From Ornithomonoglobus_A sp034090805 (GTDB lineage Bacteria; Bacillota; Clostridia; UBA1381), in assembly GCA_034090805.1 (NCBI GenBank), contig JAXDRV010000026.1:1-29802 (forward strand): a stretch of 29,802 nt of DNA, read 5' to 3'. Position 1 is the first letter of the stretch. The number at the start of each line of letters is the position of its first letter. Under the pieces are notes generated by a model. That model made no database searches and was not told the DNA's origin. It worked only from the letters and a program-made list of their open reading frames with translations. Of the stretch, positions 7,170 through 15,104 are shown piece after piece. The position numbers were made by a program, and so were the translations under genes.

Positions 7170-7520
7170 TTACAGCAGCGCCTCTCTGTCCTCTTCCCCT
7201 GTTCTGACCTTTATAACTCTTGTTACCGGGGAGATGAAAATTTTACCGTCACCTATCGCACCCGTTCTCAGCACCTCCAACGCCGTATCAACAACCTTCT
7301 GCACAGGAACCGTACATACAACCATCTCAACCTTTACCTTAGGGAGAAGATCAACGCTGTATTCAACGCCTCTGTAGTGATGCTTATGTCCCTTTTGAGC
7401 ACCGTATCCGAGTACCTGAGAAACCGTCATACCGTTAATGCCGATAGCATTAAGCGCCTCCTTTAAATCCTCCAGCTTCTCCTGTCTGGTAATAATTTCG
7501 ATTTTGTTCATTTCATTCAT
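7170..7520 (-). CDS. glnK: PII nitrogen regulatory protein GlnK/GlnB
   Basis: PII proteins are trimeric cytosolic sensors of 2-oxoglutarate and ATP/ADP that block Amt when nitrogen is sufficient. The 116-residue product starts MNEMNKIEIITRQEKLEDLK. Its T-loop reads HHYRGVEYSVDLLPK, in which Tyr54 aligns with the uridylylation site Tyr51 of E. coli GlnB. The GDGKIFISPV B-loop and a VIKVRTGE C-terminal signature follow. ATG at 7520 is chosen because AGGAG lies 8 nt upstream; an in-frame TTG at 7526 is less likely. The gene heads the operon with amt, so GlnK is the better name, although sequence alone does not separate GlnB from GlnK. A long structured leader precedes it. Confidence 0.95.
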   Translation of the reverse strand: MNEMNKIEIITRQEKLEDLKEALNAIGINGMTVSQVLGYGAQKGHKHHYRGVEYSVDLLPKVKVEMVVCTVPVQKVVDTALEVLRTGAIGDGKIFISPVTRVIKVRTGEEDREALL

Positions 7521-7545
7521 GATCAAATCTCCTTTCCTTTAATAA

Positions 7546-7737
7546 GGGGCTGCCCCCGTTGTTTAACGTTCACTCCGAATTATCCCGGAGAAAAAACAAA
7601 AGAGCGTCTCCGCAGCTGATACATAATATCTTCTGCGGACACGCCCTTGTGCCGTTATTGTCCGATTGAAAAATAAAAACGCGTCTATGAAACCTCCCGT
7701 TCATAAACACGCCTTTGTGCTTTTTCAATCTTAACTT
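7546..7737 (-). promoter_or_regulatory. Structured glnK-amt leader with tandem terminator-like hairpins
   Basis: Transcription from the promoter at 7744-7772 gives a leader of roughly 215 nt. Hairpin 1 (7681-7712) and hairpin 2 (7602-7646) share an architecture: GCACAARGGCGTGT on the 5' side and AGACGC on the 3' side. Each has a GCGT/ACGC base helix, a G-G mismatch, then an upper helix of different sequence. Each is followed by a T-rich run (minus strand, 7666-7680 and 7591-7601). An outer helix GATTGAAAAA/TTTTTCAATC (7721-7730 with 7664-7673) encloses hairpin 1. Smaller hairpins lie at 7573-7590 and 7546-7556. This looks like attenuation control, perhaps by an RNA-binding antiterminator or a ligand. 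I do not recognise the motif as a named family. Confidence 0.6.
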
Positions 7738-7743
7738 GGTTTT

Positions 7744-7772
7744 ATTATACTACCGTAACTTTTTAAAGTCAA
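7744..7772 (-). promoter_or_regulatory. glnK-amt promoter
   Basis: On the minus strand, TTGACT (7772-7767), a 17-bp spacer and TATAAT (7749-7744) form a strong SigA-type promoter. The predicted start of transcription is near 7737. It is divergent from the carAB promoter about 120 bp away. Confidence 0.85.
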
Positions 7773-7891
7773 GGCTTTTTTTGAATTTTTTTCACATTTG
7801 TGAAATAAGCCGACATAATTTGCGAATACATCTTCTATTTTATAAAAAACGAACAAACCGAAAAAAGTTTATTAATTTTTCGCTTTTAATA

Positions 7892-7920
7892 TTGACAAAG
7901 CTTCTTTGAGGTGGTATAAT
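7892..7920 (+). promoter_or_regulatory. carAB promoter
   Basis: TTGACA (7892-7897), a 17-bp spacer and TATAAT (7915-7920) match the SigA consensus exactly, with a TGG extended -10 element. Transcription should begin near 7927, leaving a leader of about 235 nt before carA. Confidence 0.92.
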
Positions 7921-8013
7921 AGGCAAGATAAAAAAATGTGAAAAGTGTGCGGCGCATATTTTACGCATTATAATTTTTGCCGAAGGAATGCGGCAGAACG
8001 GAGGATTAGCATT

Positions 8014-8097
8014 ATGAAAGGGCAGCTTGAAGCAGTTATCAATACAGCATCTGTGCAGAAAGCCTTACCTTTTATATTTGTTATTTCTGTTTTTTGA
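8014..8097 (+). CDS. carAB leader peptide (27 codons), too short for usual gene calling
   Basis: A consensus GGAGG (8000-8004) stands 9 nt before ATG 8014. The frame runs 27 sense codons, starting MKGQLEAVINTASVQK and ending ALPFIFVISVF, to TGA at 8095-8097. The stop codon is the first three bases of the downstream terminator stem. The last third of the ORF is T-rich: 20 of the 26 bases at 8070-8095 are T. There is no run of Arg codons or other regulatory codons. I infer that translation of this ORF controls terminator formation rather than making a functional peptide. Confidence 0.7.
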   Translation: MKGQLEAVINTASVQKALPFIFVISVF

Positions 8098-8125
8098 CAA
8101 TGATGTAAGCATTGTCATTTTTTTT
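8095..8125 (+). terminator. Intrinsic terminator/attenuator in the carAB leader
   Basis: TGACAATG (8095-8102) and CATTGTCA (8110-8117) form a perfect 8-bp stem with a 7-nt loop, followed by eight T (8118-8125). It lies between the promoter and carA, so it must be bypassed for carAB expression. A ribosome finishing the leader ORF would cover the left arm. Confidence 0.85.
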
Positions 8126-8162
8126 GCAATAAATTAACTAAATATCAGAAGGGAGAATATAA

Positions 8163-9215
8163 ATGAAGGCTCAGCTTATTTTGGAAAACGGCGTTCGGTT
8201 TACGGGCAGAATGTTCGGTCACATTGCGGATACCGCCGGCGAGGTAGTATTCACCACCGGAATGACAGGCTACCAGGAAACTCTTACCGATCCCTCTTTT
8301 GCGGGGCAGATAGTAACCATGACCTTTCCTCTTATAGGAAATTACGGTATAAACCTGGAGGACAGCGAGGCGGCACATACAAATCTTAAGGCTTTTGTTG
8401 TCCGTGAGCAGTGCGAGGAGCCGTCAAACTTCAGAAATGAAATGAACTTATCCGACTTTCTCAATGAGCAGGGAGTTGTCGGTCTTGAGGGAATCGACAC
8501 ACGTGCGCTGACAAGGACTCTCAGAGATTACGGCGTAATGCGAGGTGTTATAATGAGAGGTGAACCGTCCGACGATGAGGTAAAGGCTTTGATGGACACT
8601 CTCGACAACTCCAATGTAATCATGCAGACCACAACCGACAAAAGCTATGTGTTAAACGAGAACGGCGACAAGCATATTGCGTTTATCGACATGGGTGCAA
8701 AGGGCGGCATTTTGAGAGATCTCGTAAAGCGCAACTGCAAAATCACTGTATTCCCGGCAAACGTCGGCTTTGAGGAAATAGAGCGTGTTTCTCCCGATAT
8801 GATATTCCTGTCGAACGGTCCCGGCGATCCCCTCGATGCTCCCGGAACGGTTGATACGGTAAAGCAGCTTATCGGCAAATACCCGATATGCGGCATATGT
8901 ATGGGGCATCAGATAATCGGTCTTGCTCTCGGCTGCAAAACAAAAAAGCTTAAATTCGGTCATCACGGCGGCAATCACCCTGTCAAGGATCTGACAACGG
9001 GACGTGTATATATCACAAGCCAAAACCACAACTATATCCTGTCCGACTATCCCGACGAGATTGAGGAAACATTTATAAACGTAAACGACAAAACGTGCGA
9101 GGGAATACGTCACAAAACGCTCCCCATTCAAAGTGTTCAGTTCCACCCTGAGGCTTCGCCAGGTCCTCTTGACAGCGGCGAGCTGTTTGACAGATTTTTG
9201 AAGGAGGTACAGTAA
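8163..9215 (+). CDS. carA: Carbamoyl-phosphate synthase small subunit (glutaminase)
   Basis: CarA hydrolyses glutamine and passes ammonia to CarB for carbamoyl phosphate, the precursor of pyrimidines and arginine. The N-terminal CarA-specific domain (about 1-150, with GEVVFTTGMTGYQETLTDPS) is followed by a class I glutamine amidotransferase domain. The catalytic triad is visible as Cys246 in GICMGHQ, and His328 and Glu330 in FHPEASPGP. At 350 residues it has normal family length. ATG at 8163 follows GGGAG. The carB start is one base past the stop, indicating translational coupling. The single carAB set presumably serves both pathways, yet the leader suggests pyrimidine control. Confidence 0.98.
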   Translation: MKAQLILENGVRFTGRMFGHIADTAGEVVFTTGMTGYQETLTDPSFAGQIVTMTFPLIGNYGINLEDSEAAHTNLKAFVVREQCEEPSNFRNEMNLSDFLNEQGVVGLEGIDTRALTRTLRDYGVMRGVIMRGEPSDDEVKALMDTLDNSNVIMQTTTDKSYVLNENGDKHIAFIDMGAKGGILRDLVKRNCKITVFPANVGFEEIERVSPDMIFLSNGPGDPLDAPGTVDTVKQLIGKYPICGICMGHQIIGLALGCKTKKLKFGHHGGNHPVKDLTTGRVYITSQNHNYILSDYPDEIEETFINVNDKTCEGIRHKTLPIQSVQFHPEASPGPLDSGELFDRFLKEVQ

Positions 9216-9216
9216 T

Positions 9217-12200
9217 ATGCCCTTAGATAAATCGATAAAAAAGGTGCTTGTAATAGGCTCAGGGCCTATCGTAATAGGACAGGCAGCAGAATTTGACTAT
9301 TCGGGAACACAGGCGTGCCAAGCGATAAAAGAGGAGGGTATCGAGGTTGTTCTCGTCAACTCAAACCCCGCAACAATAATGACCGACAGAGGCATGGCGA
9401 CACGCACATATATAGAGCCTCTTACGGCAGAATATATCGAAAGAATAATCAGAGAGGAGCGTCCCGATTCCGTAATAGCCGGAATGGGCGGTCAAACAGG
9501 ACTTAACCTCACGTGCGAGCTGCACGATAAGGGGATTTTCGATAAATACGGCGTAAGAGTAATCGGAACATCAATCCCCTCTATTAAGGAGGGCGAAGAC
9601 AGGGACAGCTTTAAGCGTCTTATGGAGCGCACAAATCAGCCTATAGCACCCTCGGAAATCGTTACAAATCTCGAGGACGGCATAGAATTTGCAAAGAAAA
9701 TCGGCTATCCCGTAATCGTTCGTCCCGCATACACTCTCGGCGGCACAGGCGGCGGAATTGCCGAAAATGAGGACGAGCTTACCACGATACTTTCTCAGGG
9801 ACTGCACCTTTCGAGAATAGGTCAGGTGCTTTTGGAAAAATCCATTAAAGGCTGGAAAGAAATAGAGTTTGAGGTAATGCGTGACGGAGCGGGCAACTGC
9901 ATCACGATATGCTCCATGGAAAACGTAGACCCTGTCGGAGTGCATACGGGCGACTCGATAGTCGTTGCGCCGGCGCTCACACTTGCGGACAAGGAGTATC
10001 AGATGCTCCGCAAGGCTGCAATAGATATTATCAATTCAATAGAGATAAAGGGCGGCTGCAACGTGCAGTTTGCGCTTGACCCCGACAGCTTTAATTATGC
10101 GGTAATCGAAATCAACCCCCGTGTTAGCCGTTCCTCGGCTCTTGCGTCAAAGGCAACAGGCTATCCGATAGCCAAAATTGCCGCAAAAATCGCTCTCGGC
10201 TACAACCTTGACGAAATCAAAAATGCGGTAACCGGCAAAACCTACGCTTGCTTTGAGCCTGCGATAGATTACGTTGTTACGAAAATACCGAAATGGCCGT
10301 TTGACAAATTCTTCGGCGCAAAAAGGAATCTTGGAACAAAGATGATGGCAACCGGCGAAATTATGTCAATCGGCAACACCTTTGAAAGCTCTCTTTTAAA
10401 GGGCGTCCGTTCGCTTGAGATAAAGCAGTACACGCTTGAAAGAGAGTCCTCCAAAAAGCGTACAATGAAGGAGCTTAAGCAGCGCGTGATAATCCCCGAT
10501 GACGAACGGCTTTTCGATTTGGCGGAATTAATCAGGAGAAATTACAACCTTGAAAAGCTTGCGGAAATAACAGGCATGGATATGTTCTTCCTCAGCAAGC
10601 TGAAGAAAATCGTGGATGCGGAAGAAGCGTTGAAGAAATATACACTTGACACTCTTACCCCCGATATTATGAAAAAATACAAAAAAATGGGCTTTAGCGA
10701 CAAGGGTATTGCGGAGCTTATAGGCTGCGGCGGCGATGAGGTATACAATAAGCGTATAGGCTTTGGCATAAAGCCTGTTTACAAAATGGTTGACACCTGC
10801 GCCGGAGAGTTTGAGGCGGTATCGCCGTACTATTATTCGACATATGACGAGGTAACCGAGTCCTTCCCTTCCGACAGGAAAAAGGTTATCGTTATCGGTT
10901 CGGGTCCCATAAGGATAGGTCAGGGAATTGAATTTGACTACTGTTCGGTGCACAGCGTTCTGTCGCTTGAAAAAGCCGGAGTTGAAACGATTATCATTAA
11001 CAACAACCCCGAAACGGTTTCTACCGATTTCGACACCTCGAACAAGCTGTATTTTGAGCCGCTAACGGAAGAGGACGTTTATAATATCATTGATTTGGAA
11101 AAGCCGGACGGAGTAATATTGCAGTTCGGCGGTCAGACGGCAATTAAGCTTGCAAACTTCCTTGCGGAGATGAACGTGCCGGTACTGGGCACTCAGCCGA
11201 AATATATAGACGAGGCTGAGGACAGAGAAAAATTCGATGAAATGCTTGAAAAGCTTAACATCAAACGTCCCAAGGGCAAGGCGGTATGGAGCGTTGCGGA
11301 GGGCATTGAGGAAGCAAATAAGCTGGAATATCCTCTGCTTGTCCGTCCCTCGTACGTACTCGGAGGTCAGGGCATGGAGATAACAAGAAACGAGCTTGAC
11401 CTTGTACGGTATCTCACGGACGCTTTCCAAAAGGATAAGAAAAACCCGGTGCTTATTGACCGCTATCTCGGCGGGCGGGAGCTTGAGGTTGATGCAATAT
11501 GCGACGGCACAGACGTGCTGATACCCGGTATCATGGAGCATCTCGAAAGAGCCGGTGTGCACAGCGGCGACTCAATCTCGATATATCCCCCGCAGCACGT
11601 ACCGGAGCATATAATTGAGAAAATAAAGGACGTAACTTACAGAATTGCGCTTGAGCTTAAGGTTATCGGAATGATTAACATACAGTTTATCGAATTTAAG
11701 GATGAGCTGTATATCATCGAGGTAAACCCCCGTTCAAGCCGTACAGTGCCGTATATCACAAAGGTAACAAACGTTCCTGTTATCGATATTGCAACAAACA
11801 TCATGCTCGGCAAGACGCTTAAGGAAATGGGATACTCAACAGGTATCGCTCCCTCCACGAATGCGGTTGCTATTAAGGTTCCCGTATTCTCAACGGAAAA
11901 GCTGCCCCAAGTTGAGGTCAGCTTAGGACCCGAAATGCGTTCAACCGGCGAGGTACTCGGTGTAGGTAAGTCGTTTATGGAGGCTATGTATAAGGGCTTT
12001 GCGGCGGCAGGCACGGCAATCCCCAAAAACGGCTCAACAATTCTTGTAACCGTAAGAGATATGGACAAGGAAAACTTCCTCCCCATCGCACAGCGTATGC
12101 ACGCAATGGGCTGCAAATTTGTCGCAACAGACGGCACCGCAAAGCTTCTTGAAAGAAACGGAATATCCGTACAAACCGCACGCAAAATTTCCGAGGGCGT

Positions 12201-12429
12201 GCCGAATGTTCTGGACGTAATACGCAGCGGAATGATTGACCTTATAATCGACATACCGAAAAAGGGCAACGACGTAAATTCGGACGGATTTAAAATAAGA
12301 CGTACCGCAGCGGAATGTTCGATCACCCTTATGACAAGCCTTGACACTGTCGGAGCACTTACCGATGTTATGGAGCAAAGATTCACTTCGGAAAACGTAA
12401 ATATAATCGCACTTAATGATATTCGCTAA
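9217..12429 (+). CDS. carB: Carbamoyl-phosphate synthase large subunit
   Basis: CarB makes carbamoyl phosphate from bicarbonate, ammonia and two ATP. The 1070-residue protein contains two homologous ATP-grasp halves. The first opens with KKVLVIGSGPIVIGQAAEFDYSG, the second with KKVIVIGSGPIRIGQGIEFDYCS near residue 555. Each is followed by a TLGGTGGGI or VLGGQGMEI ATP-grasp loop and by EINPRVSRSSALASK or EVNPRSSRTVPYITK. The last ~130 residues are the MGS-like allosteric domain (NGSTILVTVRDMDKE onward), where UMP, IMP or ornithine act in known enzymes. The start is preceded by GGAGG inside the carA end. A terminator follows 8 nt after the stop. Confidence 0.99.
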   Translation: MPLDKSIKKVLVIGSGPIVIGQAAEFDYSGTQACQAIKEEGIEVVLVNSNPATIMTDRGMATRTYIEPLTAEYIERIIREERPDSVIAGMGGQTGLNLTCELHDKGIFDKYGVRVIGTSIPSIKEGEDRDSFKRLMERTNQPIAPSEIVTNLEDGIEFAKKIGYPVIVRPAYTLGGTGGGIAENEDELTTILSQGLHLSRIGQVLLEKSIKGWKEIEFEVMRDGAGNCITICSMENVDPVGVHTGDSIVVAPALTLADKEYQMLRKAAIDIINSIEIKGGCNVQFALDPDSFNYAVIEINPRVSRSSALASKATGYPIAKIAAKIALGYNLDEIKNAVTGKTYACFEPAIDYVVTKIPKWPFDKFFGAKRNLGTKMMATGEIMSIGNTFESSLLKGVRSLEIKQYTLERESSKKRTMKELKQRVIIPDDERLFDLAELIRRNYNLEKLAEITGMDMFFLSKLKKIVDAEEALKKYTLDTLTPDIMKKYKKMGFSDKGIAELIGCGGDEVYNKRIGFGIKPVYKMVDTCAGEFEAVSPYYYSTYDEVTESFPSDRKKVIVIGSGPIRIGQGIEFDYCSVHSVLSLEKAGVETIIINNNPETVSTDFDTSNKLYFEPLTEEDVYNIIDLEKPDGVILQFGGQTAIKLANFLAEMNVPVLGTQPKYIDEAEDREKFDEMLEKLNIKRPKGKAVWSVAEGIEEANKLEYPLLVRPSYVLGGQGMEITRNELDLVRYLTDAFQKDKKNPVLIDRYLGGRELEVDAICDGTDVLIPGIMEHLERAGVHSGDSISIYPPQHVPEHIIEKIKDVTYRIALELKVIGMINIQFIEFKDELYIIEVNPRSSRTVPYITKVTNVPVIDIATNIMLGKTLKEMGYSTGIAPSTNAVAIKVPVFSTEKLPQVEVSLGPEMRSTGEVLGVGKSFMEAMYKGFAAAGTAIPKNGSTILVTVRDMDKENFLPIAQRMHAMGCKFVATDGTAKLLERNGISVQTARKISEGVPNVLDVIRSGMIDLIIDIPKKGNDVNSDGFKIRRTAAECSITLMTSLDTVGALTDVMEQRFTSENVNIIALNDIR

Positions 12430-12437
12430 AAAAACAG

Positions 12438-12465
12438 CCGTGCAGCTCACCTGCACGGCGTTTTT
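12438..12465. terminator. Bidirectional terminator between carB and the amidase gene
   Basis: CCGTGCAG (12438-12445) pairs with CTGCACGG (12451-12458) around a 5-nt loop. TTTTT follows on the plus strand (12461-12465), and an A run on the other side gives a T run for the minus strand. It serves convergent carB and the amidase gene. Confidence 0.9.
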
Positions 12466-14054
12466 CATCTCATTTGAGATGCTGTTTTCATAATTCCCTC
12501 TGCTATTCCCTGTGCCGCTTTATACTGATAGCCTTCATCAGTCATCTTTGCTATTTCATCGGCATTTGTTATAAATCCGACCTCAGCAAGACATGACGGC
12601 ATATCGGTACGCTTTGTCACAGCGTGTTCGGCGGTTTTTACGCCTCTGTTTGTCGAACCCATGTTCTTAAGCATGGCATTAAGTATATTCCTTGCAAGCA
12701 TACTGCTTGTCACTCCGCCCACACTTCCGTTGTTCGACTCTGCGTAATATACCTCCGTTCCATTTGCCTCAGGAGCACTGTCAACGGAATTTATATGTAT
12801 ACTTACGAACAATCCCGCATTTTTCTCATTTGCAAGTGCCGGACGCTCAATAAGCGTTTTATACGTATCATCACTTCTTGTGAGAACTACCTTATATCCG
12901 TTGCTTTCAAGGATACCCTTGACCTTATATGTAATCTGAAGAGCAATATCGCTTTCATTTATTGTCTTTCCGTCAAGCGTCCCCTGCGCTCCGGGGTCAA
13001 AGCCTCCGTGACCGGCATCGAGTACAATAAGATTTTTATTGTAATGCGTATTTTCCGGCTTAGCCGTCGGAGCAGGCGTCGGCTTAGGAGTTGACTGCGG
13101 CTGTACTGTAGCAGACGGAGAAGCTGCGGCAGATGACTTTGCATAAATTATCAGATTATTTCCGTCCTTTCCGAATCCGTAGTTTTCTATTTTATCCATA
13201 TCGACAACAACACGTGTACGCTGAGGATTTACTCCAACTCGAACAGCCTTTACACCGCCGTTATTTACATACATGGTCTGCTCGCCGCTCAAAAGCTCCG
13301 CACCCTGTATATCAACAACAAGCCTTTCGGGATCGCTTAAGGTAAAATATGAATACTTTGCCTCCTTATTCATTTCAACCGTTATTGCAATCTTTCCGCT
13401 CGATACATTCTTATACGTAATGCTGCTTATTTTAACAGGCTCCGGAGTCGGCTCCGGAGTCGGTGCAGCCGTCGGTACAGGTGTAGGAGCGGCTGTCGGA
13501 ACAGGTGCTTTTGTCGGTATCGGAGTTATTTCGGGAGTCGGAGTCGGCGCATTTTCATCATAGCCGCGCGATTCTACAAGTATCGCTCCTTTATCCCCGT
13601 CAAACTCAACGTCCAGTCCTATCGTTTCGCTTATAAATCTTACCGGCACCATCGTTTTTGTTTCTCCGCCTACCTTGCTTATCAGCTTCGGAACAACAGC
13701 GTCGGGAATTGCCGTTTTTGAGCCGTTTACATAGGCTATATTATCATTTATGTTCATTCTGATATACGTATTTCCGTCTATAACCTCAACCGTCTGAGTG
13801 TCGGAACGGTAATTGACCGTAGCACCTACCTCCTCAAAAACATCTCTCACCGGCACAAGCGCACGGTCGTTGAATATAATCGGCTCAAGTGCCGGCTCAA
13901 CCTTTTTATTCTTGACAACAAGCTGATAAACCGCTCCGTCATATTCATAAACTCCGCCGTCGTATTCAAGCATCATTGCGTCCGCAAATACGCATGATAC
14001 CGCTGCCGCCGCAGCAGCAATCGCCGCAGCGGCGAATATTCTGATTTTTTTCAT
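12465..14054 (-). CDS. N-acetylmuramoyl-L-alanine amidase with copper-amine-oxidase-like and AMIN domains
   Basis: This is a secreted peptidoglycan hydrolase that cleaves the MurNAc-L-Ala bond. Domain order in 529 residues: signal peptide (1-25); a copper amine oxidase N-terminal-like domain (about 55-162), whose ALVPVRDVFEEVGATV and MVPVRFISETIGLDV repeats are typical of clostridial wall proteins; a Pro/Thr linker (168-207); an AMIN domain (about 208-305), usually a wall or envelope targeting module; a second Pro-rich linker (310-335); and an Amidase_3 catalytic domain (341-527). Zinc and catalytic residues are His349 (DAGHGG), Glu367 (NESD), His420 (SIHINS) and Glu491 (AEVGF). It lies 27 nt downstream of ruvB and is probably cotranscribed with ruvAB. 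A cell-separation or sporulation role cannot be decided. Confidence 0.93.
   Translation of the reverse strand: MKKIRIFAAAAIAAAAAAVSCVFADAMMLEYDGGVYEYDGAVYQLVVKNKKVEPALEPIIFNDRALVPVRDVFEEVGATVNYRSDTQTVEVIDGNTYIRMNINDNIAYVNGSKTAIPDAVVPKLISKVGGETKTMVPVRFISETIGLDVEFDGDKGAILVESRGYDENAPTPTPEITPIPTKAPVPTAAPTPVPTAAPTPEPTPEPVKISSITYKNVSSGKIAITVEMNKEAKYSYFTLSDPERLVVDIQGAELLSGEQTMYVNNGGVKAVRVGVNPQRTRVVVDMDKIENYGFGKDGNNLIIYAKSSAAASPSATVQPQSTPKPTPAPTAKPENTHYNKNLIVLDAGHGGFDPGAQGTLDGKTINESDIALQITYKVKGILESNGYKVVLTRSDDTYKTLIERPALANEKNAGLFVSIHINSVDSAPEANGTEVYYAESNNGSVGGVTSSMLARNILNAMLKNMGSTNRGVKTAEHAVTKRTDMPSCLAEVGFITNADEIAKMTDEGYQYKAAQGIAEGIMKTASQMR
13437..13550 (-). repeat. Degenerate tandem repeat coding a Pro/Thr/Ala linker
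   Basis: The DNA repeats GGAGTCGG- and GCAGCCGTCGG-like units, coding a linker of PTP and PTAAPTP motifs between the wall-binding-like domain and the AMIN domain (residues 169-206). Such linkers vary in length among strains through slippage. Confidence 0.7.
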
Positions 14055-14081
14055 TTAATACTCCTTTCACCTATATCCTAC

Positions 14082-15089
14082 TTACTCGACAAATTTTATA
14101 CCGAAATGGTCATATGCCGCTTTTGTGGCTATTCTTCCTCTCGGAGTTCTTGCTATAAAGCCAAGCTGCAGCAGATACGGTTCATACACGTCCTCGATCG
14201 TGTTCGGCTCTTCGCCTATCGTTGCGGCTATGGTGTCAAGACCCACAGGACCGCCGCCGAAATTCTCTATCATTGTGGTCAGCAGCTTGCTGTCTATCAT
14301 ATCGAGTCCCAGCTCGTCTACCTCCATCCTTTTCAGTGCTTTATCTGCCGTTTTATAATCTATGCGTCCGTCACCCACAACCTGAGCAAAATCACGCACA
14401 CGCTTTAAAAATCTGTTGGCTATTCTCGGTGTTCCTCTTGACCTTGACGCAATCTCCGCCGCACCGTCACTGTCTATTTCCACTCCGAGTATCCCGGCAC
14501 TGCGCTTTACAATTTCCGTCAGCTCGTCCGTTTCGTAAAGCTCCAGACGGCTGATTACTCCGAATCTGTCACGCAGCGGTGCGGACAGCAGTCCCGCCCT
14601 CGTAGTTGCTCCTATGAGCGTAAATTTCGGCAAATCTATTCTTATGGATTTTGCCGCAGGACCTTTTCCGATGATAATATCGAGAGCATAGTCCTCCATG
14701 GCGGGATATAATATTTCCTCCACGCTTCTTGACATTCTGTGAATTTCATCTATAAACAGTATATCATGCTCGGACAGGTTGGTAAGTATCGCCGCCAAAT
14801 CTCCCGCTTTTTCAATCGCAGGACCTGAAGTGATTCTTATATTCACTCCCATCTCATTGGCGATAATTCCGGCAAGAGTGGTCTTGCCCAGTCCCGGCGG
14901 CCCGTAAAGCAAAACGTGGTCAAGTGCTTCACGCCGCTCCTTTGCCGCTCTTATGTATATTTCCAGATTTTCCTTTGCTTTCTTTTGTCCTATATATTCG
15001 TCAAGACTTCTTGGGCGCAGACCGTTTTCTATTTCCATGTCCTCGCTTATAAAATCTCCCGTGACAAATCTCTCGTCCTCGTCAAACAC
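14082..15089 (-). CDS. ruvB: Holliday junction branch migration helicase RuvB
   Basis: RuvB is the hexameric AAA+ motor that, with RuvA, drives branch migration of Holliday junctions during recombination and repair. The 335-residue protein has Walker A GPPGLGKTT (63-71), Walker B ILFIDEIHR with Asp114 and Glu115, sensor 1 in TLIGATTRAGLLSAPLRDRFG, and the winged-helix C-terminal domain (LTTMIENFGGGPVGLDTIAA, then a PRGRIAT end). The start is GTG at 15089, supported by GGGAGG 7 nt upstream. It follows ruvA by 15 nt. Length and motifs are fully normal. Confidence 0.98.
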   Translation of the reverse strand: MFDEDERFVTGDFISEDMEIENGLRPRSLDEYIGQKKAKENLEIYIRAAKERREALDHVLLYGPPGLGKTTLAGIIANEMGVNIRITSGPAIEKAGDLAAILTNLSEHDILFIDEIHRMSRSVEEILYPAMEDYALDIIIGKGPAAKSIRIDLPKFTLIGATTRAGLLSAPLRDRFGVISRLELYETDELTEIVKRSAGILGVEIDSDGAAEIASRSRGTPRIANRFLKRVRDFAQVVGDGRIDYKTADKALKRMEVDELGLDMIDSKLLTTMIENFGGGPVGLDTIAATIGEEPNTIEDVYEPYLLQLGFIARTPRGRIATKAAYDHFGIKFVE

Positions 15090-15104
15090 TTACTATCCTC
15101 CCGA

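Noticed and set aside
7521..7737. T-box or standard glutamine riboswitch in the glnK leader
   Set aside because: No T-box sequence or specifier hairpin is seen, and I could not fit the glnA or Downstream-peptide riboswitch core.
7927..8162. PyrR-binding leader upstream of carA
   Set aside because: I found no PyrR anti-antiterminator loop consensus and no alternative helix competing with the terminator; the leader ORF and T tract explain the layout better.
8652..9146. 164-codon frame antisense to carA
   Set aside because: It overlaps the conserved glutaminase domain in the opposite frame and has no start signal.
11637..12386. 249-codon open frame antisense to the end of carB
   Set aside because: It is a shadow of carB, with Ser/Pro/Thr-rich composition and no domain recognised.
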